Positions 42,273 to 51,474 of a stretch of 64,000 bases of DNA are shown here, one piece after another. The DNA comes from Odoribacter sp. Z80 (GTDB lineage: Bacteria > Bacteroidota > Bacteroidia > Bacteroidales > Marinifilaceae), in contig NZ_QWEL01000016.1 in the NCBI RefSeq assembly GCF_009935865.1, forward strand, positions 1-64,000. Reading direction: 5' to 3'. Each line of letters opens with the position of its first letter. Position 1 is the first letter of the stretch. The notes under the pieces are model-generated. The model did no database searches, was not told where the DNA came from, and saw nothing but the letters and a program-made list of their open reading frames with translations. A program made the translations under genes and the position numbers.

Positions 42273-45035
42273 TTATTCAAAATCGAGGGTCATTTGTTCC
42301 TCCCCGACTAATTCTTCCGGATTGGTAATCTCAAATTCCACCTCATTGTTTATCTCCGCCGGTTCCTCTTCCTTTACCAAAGGTTCTATTTCCCGGATTG
42401 TTTTCACCTCAAAGGTTGTCAATCGTTTTCCCCGGGCCTTAAATGATTTTTCAGCAATAAATTCATCTGCCACAACCACTTCTGCCGGCCGGGCCTCATA
42501 ACGTCCCCCGAATAAAATTTCAAAACGCGGATGACGCTCACAACTCAAAGCAACCAACCGGGAACCTTCCGATTCTCCTATTATGGTATTCAACCGGGCC
42601 GATTCTTCAAAACGGAAACGCTTCAGATAGTAATAATTCTGTTCTGCATCAAAAAATACAGCCGACCAGACCTTTCCGGCTTCAAACTTTTCAAACACCA
42701 GATAACCATCCTCATAGTGATTATTCAAATCAAAATCGGTAGTATAATAAGTTCCATTCTTATTCACAATCAATATCCGGTCCTCCCCCTGGAACTCACC
42801 CAGGTATTTTCCCCGGTTATCCGTATTCAAACGCAACACATCTTCATCCAGCCAAATTTTACATCCCCCCAGCGTTGATATACCTTTTTGTATGACATTG
42901 ATTTTATGAATATCATTTTTTGAAAGCGTATTCCCCTGCGAATCGCGTCCTTTAATGGCCAGATCAGCAAAGTCATATTCAAATACCAGCTTTTTCAGAT
43001 TGGGCTTCGGTTTCAGGCATACTTTCACCACTTCAGCCTCCCCGTTGGGATTCGCCGAAAAATGCAGCACCTTAGAGCCTGAAGCCCCTTTCGTCAGGTT
43101 ATATACCTTATCGCGGGTCACTCCGGTCACATTAAAACGCTTCACATACGACGAGCCGTATTTCCCATCCCGGTAAATCACATTGTAAATGGTACGTTTA
43201 TCATTTTTCTTGAAGACATTCACATACAAAATATCCTTACCGACAAAAATTTTATCCGCTACTTTCGTCACATAATAAGTCCCGTCTTTCTTAAAGATAA
43301 TCAGGTCGTCCATATCCGAACAATCGCAGATGTACTCATCCTTTTTCAATGCCGTACCGATAAAGCCCTCTTCCCGGTTCATATACAATTTCTCATTGGC
43401 AATCACCACCTTTGCAGCCTCAATATTCTCAAAATTGCGAATCTCGGTTTTCCGTTCCCGTCCCTTTCCGTACTTGTTTTTGATTCGTTCATAGTAAGCA
43501 ATAGAATAAGGAATAATGTGCTCTATGTCATACTTTACCTGGGCAATATCCTTTTCCAAACCTTCTATTTTCCGGTCGGCCTCTTCCGTGTCAAAACGGA
43601 AAATCCGTTTCATTTTTATCTCAAAAAGCCGGAGTATATCCTCATCGGTTATCTCCCGAAAGAATCTCCCGACGAAAGGCTGTAAACGCATCCGCACATG
43701 AGGGATGGCTTCTTCCCCGGATTTGCTCTCTTCGTATTCCTTATCTTTATAAATCTGCTGCTCAATAAATATTTTTTCCAAAGAAGCACTATGCCACTCC
43801 TCCTGCAATTCATTCAAACGAATTTCCAATTCCAATTGCAACAACCTCACCGTATCATCCACCGATTGGCGCAAAATATCCGAAACCGGCATAAAACGCG
43901 GCTTCTCATTTTCAATCACACACGAATTGGGAGAAATGGATAATTCACAATCGGTAAAAGCATATAAAGCATCTATCGTTTTATCCGAAGATACTCCCGG
44001 AGCCAGTTGAATCAATATCTCTACATCCCGGGACGTATTATCATCTATCTTTTTGATTTTGATTTTTCCCTTCTCATTTGCTTTCAGAATACTGTCTATC
44101 AAAGTGGAAGTTGTGCGTCCAAAAGGTATCTCGGTAATCTTCAACGCCTTATTGTTATTGTCTTTTTCTATCCGGGCCCGGATTTTTACTCCCCCCCCCC
44201 GCATACCGTCATTATACTTAGACACATCAATCATCCCTCCCGTAGGGAAATCAGGATATAACACAAAATCTTCATGCTTCAGATGAGCGATACAGGCATC
44301 CATCAACTCATTAAAATTATGAGGCAGAATTTTTGAAGCCAGTCCCACCGCAATTCCTTCCACACCTTGCGCCAACAACAAAGGAAACTTCACCGGCAGC
44401 GTAATCGGTTCTTTATTACGCCCGTCATAAGAAGGCTTCCAAACCGTCGTTTTGGGATTAAAAACCACCTCCAACGCAAACTTAGACAAACGGGCTTCAA
44501 TGTATCGGGGAGCTGCGGCATCATCGCCGGTAAGAATATTTCCCCAATTCCCCTGACAATCCACCAACAGTTCTTTCTGTCCCAACTGCACCAACGCATC
44601 TCCGATAGAAGCATCCCCATGCGGATGATACTTCATGGTATTACCGATAATATTGGCTACTTTATTATAACGTCCGTCGTCCAATTCCCGCATGGAATGT
44701 AAAATACGGCGTTGAACCGGTTTCAGGCCGTCATTGATATAAGGCACTGCACGCTCCAGAATAACATAAGAAGCATAATCCAGGAACCATTTCTGATACA
44801 TTCCGTCCAAATGCTGGATGGAACGGATACTTCCGTTTTCCTCGCCGGCACGGTCCATAACCAACTGAGGCTCGTCCTCCTCTTCCTTAGCACCGGAAAC
44901 CGCACTACCCCCCGACAGTCCGCTAACCGACGGCACTACATCCTCCACACCTCTTTGCTGCCTAACTCCTTCGCGGAATTCCTCCCCTTTTTCTCCCTCC
45001 AGGTTCAAATCTATATCCATGATATCTTCACTCAT
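42273..45035 (-). CDS. parC: DNA topoisomerase IV subunit A
   Basis: A 920-residue protein. Residues 1-70 are a low-complexity acidic extension (EEFREGV ... KEEEDEPQL). The breakage-reunion domain follows, with the catalytic tyrosine at 178 in APRYIEARL and the quinolone-contact region YHPHGDASIGDALV. A coiled segment lies at about residues 440-510. The C-terminal beta-pinwheel lacks a clear GyrA box, in line with ParC rather than GyrA. Codons for MRGGG at about 44191-44200 form a run of ten G residues on the coding strand. The gene lies 14 bp after parE; together they make the heterotetramer that decatenates chromosomes. Confidence 0.93.
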   Translation of the reverse strand: MSEDIMDIDLNLEGEKGEEFREGVRQQRGVEDVVPSVSGLSGGSAVSGAKEEEDEPQLVMDRAGEENGSIRSIQHLDGMYQKWFLDYASYVILERAVPYINDGLKPVQRRILHSMRELDDGRYNKVANIIGNTMKYHPHGDASIGDALVQLGQKELLVDCQGNWGNILTGDDAAAPRYIEARLSKFALEVVFNPKTTVWKPSYDGRNKEPITLPVKFPLLLAQGVEGIAVGLASKILPHNFNELMDACIAHLKHEDFVLYPDFPTGGMIDVSKYNDGMRGGGVKIRARIEKDNNNKALKITEIPFGRTTSTLIDSILKANEKGKIKIKKIDDNTSRDVEILIQLAPGVSSDKTIDALYAFTDCELSISPNSCVIENEKPRFMPVSDILRQSVDDTVRLLQLELEIRLNELQEEWHSASLEKIFIEQQIYKDKEYEESKSGEEAIPHVRMRLQPFVGRFFREITDEDILRLFEIKMKRIFRFDTEEADRKIEGLEKDIAQVKYDIEHIIPYSIAYYERIKNKYGKGRERKTEIRNFENIEAAKVVIANEKLYMNREEGFIGTALKKDEYICDCSDMDDLIIFKKDGTYYVTKVADKIFVGKDILYVNVFKKNDKRTIYNVIYRDGKYGSSYVKRFNVTGVTRDKVYNLTKGASGSKVLHFSANPNGEAEVVKVCLKPKPNLKKLVFEYDFADLAIKGRDSQGNTLSKNDIHKINVIQKGISTLGGCKIWLDEDVLRLNTDNRGKYLGEFQGEDRILIVNKNGTYYTTDFDLNNHYEDGYLVFEKFEAGKVWSAVFFDAEQNYYYLKRFRFEESARLNTIIGESEGSRLVALSCERHPRFEILFGGRYEARPAEVVVADEFIAEKSFKARGKRLTTFEVKTIREIEPLVKEEEPAEINNEVEFEITNPEELVGEEQMTLDFE

Positions 45036-45049
45036 AAATCGTCAATATA

Positions 45050-46885
45050 TTACCTCAGTTCGTCTTTTTCAATATACAGGTTATCAATAATAAAATCCTG
45101 GCGCTCGGGAGTATTCTTGCCCATATAATAACTCAACACCTTATCTATGGAATCTCCCTTTGACAAACGCACCGGCTCCAATCGGATATCTTTACCGATA
45201 AAATGAACAAATTCATTCGGAGAAATCTCGCCCAAACCCTTAAACCGGGTAATCTCCGGCTTCGGTCCCAATGCCCGTATCGCCTGTTCCCGCTCGGCAT
45301 CCGTATAACAATAACGGGTTTCTTTCTTGTTTCTCACCCGAAACAAGGGAGTTTGCAAAATATAAACATGCCCCCCCCTGACCAAATCCGGGAAGAACTG
45401 CAAAAAAAATGTCAGCAGCAACAAACGGATGTGCATACCGTCCACATCGGCATCCGTAGCAATAATGACATTATTATAACGCAGGTCTTCCAACCCGTCT
45501 TCTATATTCAGGGCCGCTTGCAAAAGATTAAACTCTTCATTCTCATAAACCACTTTCTTAGTCAGCCCATAGGAATTCAACGGTTTACCCCGTAAACTGA
45601 ACACCGCCTGCGTATTCACATCCCTGGATTTGGTAATGGAACCACTGGCAGAATCCCCTTCCGTAATGAAAATAGAAGATTCGGTTTTTTGTTCGTGGTT
45701 GCTGTTGAAATGCACCCGGCAATCCCGCAATTTCCGATTATGCAGGCTCACCTGTTTAGCTCTTTCCCGGGCAATTTTCTGAACACCCGACATGGCTTTC
45801 CGCTCTTTCTCTGTCTCTACAATCTTCCGCAGCAACAATTCCGCCGTATCCGGATTCCGGTGCAGATAATTATCCAACTCCTTCGTCACGAAATCCATGA
45901 TAAAATTCCGTACGGTAGGTCCGCCCGGACCTACATCTTTCGACCCCAGCTTGGTCTTCGTCTGCGATTCAAACACCGGTTCCTGCACCTTGATACTGAT
46001 AGCACCGATAATCGAAGTACGAATATCCGACATATCAAAATCCTTCTTATAAAAATCACGGATTGTCTTAGCCACAGCCTCCCGAAAAGCCGTGAGATGG
46101 GTTCCTCCCTGAGTGGTATGCTGCCCGTTCACAAAGGAATAATATTCCTCCCCGTACTGCCGGCCATGAGTCATAGCCATCTCAATATCATCCCCTTTTA
46201 AATGGATGATTGGATATAACCCCTCACCATTCATATTCTCCACCAACAAATCATACAACCCCCGCTTGGAATAAAATTTATGCCCGTTAAAAACAATCGT
46301 CAGGCCCGTATTCAGGAAAATATAATTCTTCACCATCGCCTCCAGATACTCAGCGATATAATGATAATTCCCGAAAATATCCTTATCTGCCAGAAAAGTA
46401 ACCTTGGTACCATTAGGCTCCTGGGTCGGTTCGATATCCCTTTCCTCCACGATTTTAGCCCGGCTGTAACAAACGTATTTAGTCTCACCGTCGCGGAAAG
46501 ACTGAATCTCAAATAATTCAGACAAAGCATTCACCGCTTTAATACCGACACCATTCAACCCGACCGACTTTTTAAAAGCTTCTGAATCATACTTCGCTCC
46601 GGTATTCATTTTAGAAGAAGCATCCACCAATTTACCTAGGGGAATCCCTCGGCCAAAATCCCGGACCGTCACCTTCCTGTCCTCCACGGTAATCAAAATC
46701 TCTGAACCAACCCCCATGGCAAATTCATCAATGGAATTGTCCACCACCTCTTTGACCAGAATATATATACCGTCGTCAGGTGCAGCCCCATCCCCCAATT
46801 TGCCAATATACATACCGGGACGCAATCGGATATGTTCCTGCCAATCTAACGTCCTGATCGAATCTTCCGAATAATTCTCAACCAT
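45050..46885 (-). CDS. parE: DNA topoisomerase IV subunit B
   Basis: A 611-residue protein, shorter than GyrB and right for the Bacteroidetes ParE branch. The GHKL ATPase site is visible: [29 protein letters not shown] (N ligand), [12 protein letters not shown], and [12 protein letters not shown]. The transducer segment QTKTKLGS follows, then the TOPRIM domain with TEGDSASG (catalytic E) and [14 protein letters not shown] (DxDxD). It provides the ATP-driven part of topoisomerase IV. It heads a same-strand run that continues through parC, aroK and the MBL hydrolase. Confidence 0.94.
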   Translation of the reverse strand: MVENYSEDSIRTLDWQEHIRLRPGMYIGKLGDGAAPDDGIYILVKEVVDNSIDEFAMGVGSEILITVEDRKVTVRDFGRGIPLGKLVDASSKMNTGAKYDSEAFKKSVGLNGVGIKAVNALSELFEIQSFRDGETKYVCYSRAKIVEERDIEPTQEPNGTKVTFLADKDIFGNYHYIAEYLEAMVKNYIFLNTGLTIVFNGHKFYSKRGLYDLLVENMNGEGLYPIIHLKGDDIEMAMTHGRQYGEEYYSFVNGQHTTQGGTHLTAFREAVAKTIRDFYKKDFDMSDIRTSIIGAISIKVQEPVFESQTKTKLGSKDVGPGGPTVRNFIMDFVTKELDNYLHRNPDTAELLLRKIVETEKERKAMSGVQKIARERAKQVSLHNRKLRDCRVHFNSNHEQKTESSIFITEGDSASGSITKSRDVNTQAVFSLRGKPLNSYGLTKKVVYENEEFNLLQAALNIEDGLEDLRYNNVIIATDADVDGMHIRLLLLTFFLQFFPDLVRGGHVYILQTPLFRVRNKKETRYCYTDAEREQAIRALGPKPEITRFKGLGEISPNEFVHFIGKDIRLEPVRLSKGDSIDKVLSYYMGKNTPERQDFIIDNLYIEKDELR

Positions 46886-47130
46886 TAAACCTTATAATAT
46901 TATTAAGACTTTATAATCCGTCCGCAAAAAATATAATCCAACAGAAGAAACAATTCTTTCAGCTTGAAAGACTTTTGAATTTACAGATTTCACAACTGTT
47001 TTCCCGGACTGTCAGGCAAAAATAATCAAATTTTACTTATTTTCCCAGCCGGAATTTCGCTTTTTTCTTCCTGTTTCACCTCCGTTCTGTCCCATCCAAT
47101 CCGTTGCCTGTCCCTTTTTCCGGTATCTGT

Positions 47131-47874
47131 CTAACAGTATTTAACTTCTTTAAAGGCATAAATTCTTTTCCGGCCCTGAATATCCCTTAAAACCAACTGC
47201 CCGTATTCATCAATTCCCGCCACTGAGGCCTCAAACCGTCCCGCTTCATCCTCCCACCAATACACCCCGTCGGCCCGGTACATGTATTGCAAAAAATCTT
47301 CCTCCAAAGCCTTATAATCATTAATCTGAACATAGCGGCTTCCGATACATTCCAACAAACCGGCCAGAGCATCATCCAGCAACATTTCCCTGCCGGTCAG
47401 CTGTAGCAAGGAGATCGGATTTGGAGCATCAGACAAGAATTTCTCCTGATTTATATTCACTCCTATACCACACAACGAATTCCGTACAAAAGGACCGGCA
47501 ATACGATGCTCTATCAAAATCCCTGCGATTTTCCGGTCACCGGCATACACATCATTCGGCCATTTCACTGACACCTGTCCCACATACCGCTTCAAAAAAT
47601 CCAGACATCCCAGGGCAATGACCATCGACACAGCAAACTGCTTTCCGGCTTCCAGAAGTTCCGGACACAAAATTACTGTCATGGAGATGTTCCGATTCGG
47701 AGCACTTTCCCATTTATTGGTCGCCTGCCCCCTGCCCCGGGTCTGCTTCCGGGTAAATATCACCGTCTTATCCTTCAGCTCGCTTGATGCTATCTCTTCT
47801 GCCAAAGTATTGGTCGAGGCAAGCTCATCGTACTCCACAACCTCAAAACCGCCCGACCTGTAGTTTCTTACCAT
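47131..47874 (-). CDS. birA: biotin-[biotin carboxyl carrier protein] ligase
   Basis: A 247-residue protein, the short form without an N-terminal DNA-binding domain, so it cannot act as a BirA-type repressor. The catalytic domain shows STNTLAEEIA, FTRKQTRGRGQATNKWESAPNRNISMTV-like segments with the GRGRG-type biotin loop as TRGRGQ, VKWPNDVYAGDRKIAGILIE, and GIGVNINQ. The C-terminal 45 residues form the small SH3-like cap (GQLVLRDIQGRKRIYAF). It makes biotinyl-AMP and attaches biotin to lysine, with the carrier at 29395-29823 a likely target. It lies 12 bp after the PD40/OmpA gene. Confidence 0.95.
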   Translation of the reverse strand: MVRNYRSGGFEVVEYDELASTNTLAEEIASSELKDKTVIFTRKQTRGRGQATNKWESAPNRNISMTVILCPELLEAGKQFAVSMVIALGCLDFLKRYVGQVSVKWPNDVYAGDRKIAGILIEHRIAGPFVRNSLCGIGVNINQEKFLSDAPNPISLLQLTGREMLLDDALAGLLECIGSRYVQINDYKALEEDFLQYMYRADGVYWWEDEAGRFEASVAGIDEYGQLVLRDIQGRKRIYAFKEVKYC

Positions 47875-47886
47875 AATTCCGTCCTC

Positions 47887-49734
47887 TTAACTGTCAATAA
47901 TCTTGATTTCCGTCCTTCTGTTTTTCGCCCTTCCGCCCTCCGTATCATTCGGAGCCAAAGGCCGGTCTTTTCCGTAACCTTTATATTCCATCCGTTCCTT
48001 CGGCACTCGGTGCAAAAACAAAAATTTATATACCTCAAAGGCCCTGTCCTCAGACAACCGGTAATTATGCTCATCCCCGCCCGTATCATCAGTATGTCCG
48101 GCAATTTCTATTCTTACCTTAGGATTCAAACGCAGGAAAGCCAGCAACTGCCTTAATTCAGGATAAGATTCCGGCTTCAGCCGGTAATCGTCTATATCAA
48201 AAAAGATTCCTTTAAGTACCAATGTTTGATTTTTTTCAATAGGCTTCAATTGTATCTTGCACACCGGAGCAATATCTCCTGAACTCTGCAAAGTATCTGA
48301 ATAATACAAATATCCTTTTTTCATCACGCCAACCAAAAGCAAACGATTCTCCGGAACACAGGCCAATATCCGTTCCGGCATGTAATTCTTATCATACCAT
48401 GCCACAGTATCTGCATGCGCAATATCTACTAAAGTGAAACGGTCCGGAACAGCAGCCTCTCCTCTTTCATCCAAAACCAGAAACTCTGTATAAACAGCCG
48501 CAGGGCAAGCAACCGAATCTTCCAAACGATAGCGGTAAATACACCGTTTCCCGCTTCTGTCGGAAGAAAAATACCCCCATTTCCCGCTGGCATCCACCAT
48601 AAACCCGAACTCATCTTTCTGACTGTTTACCGTAATGCCAATGTTCAGAGGTTCGGATGCCACATCCAGGTCCACTTTATAAATATCCTTTTTTCCCATT
48701 CCCGGATATCCGTCTGATGCCAAAAAAAGCGTCCGGTTATCAAAATACAGGAAAGGAGCCATCTCATCCTCCGGAGTATTAAAATAAAGGGATTTCGGCA
48801 CAGACCATACCTGACGTCCGTCCGCCTCCCGTCTTAATAAACGGGAAAACCAGATATCACTCCCTCCCCGTCCTCCTTCCCGGGTAGAAGCAAAAAACAA
48901 ACGGGTGCCATCCGCAGAAATAGCCGGCTGCGCATCCCAACTTTCTGTATTCACCGGATATCCTAAATTCACCGGTTCAGACCAGGTCGTATCTGTCAAA
49001 CGGTAAGATACATAAATATCAAAACCATTCCGCTCCCCGCTATGCATAGAAAAATACATGACTTTCCCATCCGCCGTTAAAGAAGGTGCGCCATAATTAC
49101 CCGTCACCTGAAAATTCAAGGGATAACGGACACTATCCCGCAACATCCACATGGCTTCTTCCTCCCCGTTCTGCTCGGTAAACAATAAAGTATTCCCTTT
49201 CACATCCAGCGAAGGCCAGTAAACCGGCAGTTTTCCTTCCAGATACAACTCTGTCGCCGGCTTCTCAAAGCTTCTCAAGGCCTGCAAAGCAAAATCACAA
49301 TTCCTGATTTGCCTCAGGGCTTCGCGTTCCGCCTGTTTCCGCTTATCTTTTCTCAAATAAAGCCGATAGAATCCCCGGGCCTCTTCATATCTTCCCTCTT
49401 CAAAACGCTCTCCTGCCAAAACAAAATAATAATAAGGATGGTCCGCAAGCGAATCCAAGCGAATGGCTGCCTCAATAGCTGAAACCTCTTTTGCCTTATT
49501 CCCCTGTTTATGATAAATGTCTGCTTCCAGCAAATACAAAGCAGAAAAGTCCGGAGCGCAGGACTTCGCTTTGTTCAGCATCTCCAGAGCCTTTTCCTGT
49601 TTACCTTCCCGGAAAGCTTGTCGCGCATGCTGGAAAAATCCCAAAGCTTTCTTGTTTACTTCCCGCCTTTCCTGTCCTTCTGCCAACAATACCAGCAACA
49701 GACTCATAAAAATAAGACCTGCCATTTTCCACAT
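47887..49734 (-). CDS. OmpA-family protein with TPR and PD40 beta-propeller domains
   Basis: A 615-residue protein from the ATG at 49734, chosen because it opens a proper signal peptide (MWKMAGLIFMSLLLVLLAEG); an upstream ATG at 49797 would bury the signal behind 21 residues. TPR-like helices fill about residues 30-140. PD40/WD40-like repeats follow at about 180-390, with YFSMHSGERNGFDIYVS and LFFASTREGGRGGSDIW. The C-terminal OmpA domain (about 505-612) has IEIAGHTDDTGGDEHNYRLSEDRAFEVYKFL and should bind peptidoglycan. This order is common in Bacteroidetes outer-membrane proteins, some of which are linked to type IX secretion. No type IX sorting domain is seen here. Confidence 0.9.
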   Translation of the reverse strand: MWKMAGLIFMSLLLVLLAEGQERREVNKKALGFFQHARQAFREGKQEKALEMLNKAKSCAPDFSALYLLEADIYHKQGNKAKEVSAIEAAIRLDSLADHPYYYFVLAGERFEEGRYEEARGFYRLYLRKDKRKQAEREALRQIRNCDFALQALRSFEKPATELYLEGKLPVYWPSLDVKGNTLLFTEQNGEEEAMWMLRDSVRYPLNFQVTGNYGAPSLTADGKVMYFSMHSGERNGFDIYVSYRLTDTTWSEPVNLGYPVNTESWDAQPAISADGTRLFFASTREGGRGGSDIWFSRLLRREADGRQVWSVPKSLYFNTPEDEMAPFLYFDNRTLFLASDGYPGMGKKDIYKVDLDVASEPLNIGITVNSQKDEFGFMVDASGKWGYFSSDRSGKRCIYRYRLEDSVACPAAVYTEFLVLDERGEAAVPDRFTLVDIAHADTVAWYDKNYMPERILACVPENRLLLVGVMKKGYLYYSDTLQSSGDIAPVCKIQLKPIEKNQTLVLKGIFFDIDDYRLKPESYPELRQLLAFLRLNPKVRIEIAGHTDDTGGDEHNYRLSEDRAFEVYKFLFLHRVPKERMEYKGYGKDRPLAPNDTEGGRAKNRRTEIKIIDS

Positions 49735-50073
49735 ATCAACTAAAATAAAATCATTTATACATTCACAGAATCTCTCTCTTCCGCATCCCCCAACCATAAC
49801 CGTTCAATTCCTTTTACAAAGATACCTCAAAATCCCTATAAAAAAAATAAAGACAAACCTCACATGGCCATTTATCCCCCAGACTTTATATACACAAAAT
49901 ACACGAATCCAACAAAACAACGAAAGAATACCGGATGAATACAAAACTGATTTTCATTTATTTACGCAAAATAATTAAGTTTAATATATTGATTATCAAC
50001 AACAATACGACAAATACGTAAATAACAATAAAAGAATACCTACCAGAATAATAACAATAAAACAAAGAAGATT
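49735..50073. other. divergent intergenic region
   Basis: A 339-bp AT-rich region between the PD40/OmpA gene (minus) and the DUF892 gene (plus). It holds a -7-like element at 49817-49824. The + strand frame across it (from 49517) is antisense to the OmpA gene with no recognisable content. I see no promoter for the DUF892 gene that I would defend. Confidence 0.5.
49817..49824 (-). promoter_or_regulatory. -7 element TATCTTTG for the PD40/OmpA gene
   Basis: On the minus strand this reads TATCTTTG, a full TAnnTTTG match, 82 bp before the chosen ATG at 49734. No TTTG is found at the right -33 distance. Confidence 0.45.
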
Positions 50074-50613
50074 ATGGAAACAAAAAACAACAACTCAAAA
50101 GAAAACAAACCGAAAACGGACAATGGCAAATTCAGGGAATTTTTTATAGACCAATTAAAGGATATTTATTGGGCGGAACAAGCCCTACAGAAAGCATTAC
50201 CCAAAATGATGAAAGCTGCCACAAGCAAAAAATTAGCCCATGCTTTCGAAAAACATACCAAAGAAACCGAAGGACAAATCCAAATTCTGGAACAAGTATT
50301 CAAACTCATGGGCGAAAAACCGGAAAGCAAAAAATGTGAAGCCATGGCAGGGCTAATCAAAGAAGCCGACAGCATAATCGAAGACACAGAGAAAGATTCT
50401 TACACCCGGGATGCCGGACTGGTACTGGCCGCACAAAAAACAGAACACTATGAAATCGCCTCTTACGGAACACTGGTGATTTTTGCCGAACAAATGGAAG
50501 AAAAAGAAGTAGCCAAATTACTGCAAAAAATTCTGGCCGAGGAAAAGAATACGGATATATCACTTACTCTCATATCCGAAAACGGAGTAAATAAAAACGC
50601 CGTACAAGAATAA
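50074..50613 (+). CDS. ferritin-like DUF892 (YciE/YciF family) stress protein
   Basis: A 179-residue protein. After a hydrophilic N-terminus (KNNNSKENKPKTDNG), the four-helix DUF892 domain starts at REFFIDQLKDIYWAEQALQKALPKM, the hallmark of the family with its first acidic ligand. Further ligands are in HAFEKHTKETEGQIQILEQVF and KTEHYEIASYGTLVIFAEQM, which gives a di-metal ferritin-like site. Homologues are induced by osmotic and general stress, but the reaction is not settled. It is convergent with rubrerythrin, another ferritin-like protein, with a shared terminator between them. Confidence 0.92.
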   Translation: METKNNNSKENKPKTDNGKFREFFIDQLKDIYWAEQALQKALPKMMKAATSKKLAHAFEKHTKETEGQIQILEQVFKLMGEKPESKKCEAMAGLIKEADSIIEDTEKDSYTRDAGLVLAAQKTEHYEIASYGTLVIFAEQMEEKEVAKLLQKILAEEKNTDISLTLISENGVNKNAVQE

Positions 50614-50622
50614 AACTAAAAC

Positions 50623-50656
50623 AATATCCCCTTGAATTTCTTTTCAAGGGGATATT
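50623..50656. terminator. bidirectional intrinsic terminator
   Basis: AATATCCCCTTGAA (50623-50636) pairs perfectly with TTCAAGGGGATATT (50643-50656) around TTTCTT. It lies between the convergent DUF892 and rubrerythrin genes. Confidence 0.88.
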
Positions 50657-50691
50657 TCACTTTCCGAAAAAACAATTTTCCCTGCAGATTT

Positions 50692-51276
50692 TCAATAATT
50701 CTCCGGAAACAATTCGAAATAGGCTTTAGGATGCAAACAGGAAGGACAAACTTCCGGAGGAGTCTTCCCAACATGTACATATCCGCATTTCCGGCAATAC
50801 CAGCGTACCTCTTCCGGACGTGAAAACACCAGATTTTCCCTCATGTTTTCCAGCAATTTCAGATAGCGTTGCTCATGCATTTTCTCCACTTCCGTGACAT
50901 ACTTAAAAGTAGCCGCAACCTTTTTAAAGCCCTCTTCCTCAGCTATTCTTCCAAAAGCAGGATATAAATTAAATGCTTCATCGTGTTCTCCGTCAGCCGC
51001 TTCAATCAGATTTTGCGGAGTATCTAAGATAGCTCCCGCAGGATAAGCAGCCGTAATTTCCAGCATCCCCCCTTCCAAATAACTGAAAAAACGCTTGGCA
51101 TGCATCTCTTCCTGCAAAGCTGTTTCGTAAAATATTCCGGCAATCTGCTCATAACCTTCCTTCCGGGCTACCTCCGAGAAAAAAGTATAGCGGTTTTTTG
51201 CCTGCGATTCCCCGGCAAATGCCTTTAACAAGTTCTTTTCCGTTTCAGTTCCTTTAATCATTCTATCCATAATCAT
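50692..51276 (-). CDS. rbr: rubrerythrin
   Basis: A 194-residue protein. The N-terminal ferritin-like di-iron domain (about 1-145) shows LLKAFAGESQAKNRYTFFSEVA, EEMHAKRFFSYLEGG, AADGEHDEAFNLYPAFGRIAEEEG and KMHEQRYLKLLENM, giving the expected Glu and His ligands. The C-terminal rubredoxin domain has the iron-binding pairs WYCRKCGYVHVG and CPSCLHPKAYFEL. It reduces H2O2 in anaerobes, taking electrons from rubredoxin or NADH-dependent partners. I see no clear PerR box upstream. It is convergent with the DUF892 gene. Confidence 0.96.
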   Translation of the reverse strand: MIMDRMIKGTETEKNLLKAFAGESQAKNRYTFFSEVARKEGYEQIAGIFYETALQEEMHAKRFFSYLEGGMLEITAAYPAGAILDTPQNLIEAADGEHDEAFNLYPAFGRIAEEEGFKKVAATFKYVTEVEKMHEQRYLKLLENMRENLVFSRPEEVRWYCRKCGYVHVGKTPPEVCPSCLHPKAYFELFPENY

Positions 51277-51373
51277 TCATTTTGTAGATGTAATTAAAAA
51301 CTTTTACGGAAAATGTCAAAATAAGTTTAAAAATCAGACACAATACATACCCAATAATCATGTTATCCCAACA

Positions 51374-51435
51374 GAATACCGTATATGCCGATAATTGTAA
51401 ATTTAGTGTAATAAAATAGCGCATATACGGTATTC
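51374..51435. repeat. perfect 15-bp inverted repeat with a 32-base loop
   Basis: GAATACCGTATATGC (51374-51388) and GCATATACGGTATTC (51421-51435) are exact inverse copies. They lie after the TPR lipoprotein gene (minus, ends 51475) and upstream of rubrerythrin (minus, starts 51276). It may be a terminator without a strong U-run, or a protein-binding or mobile remnant. Confidence 0.55.
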
Positions 51436-51474
51436 CTCATACCATACATGCGCTAAACTAAAAAAACACTTCCC

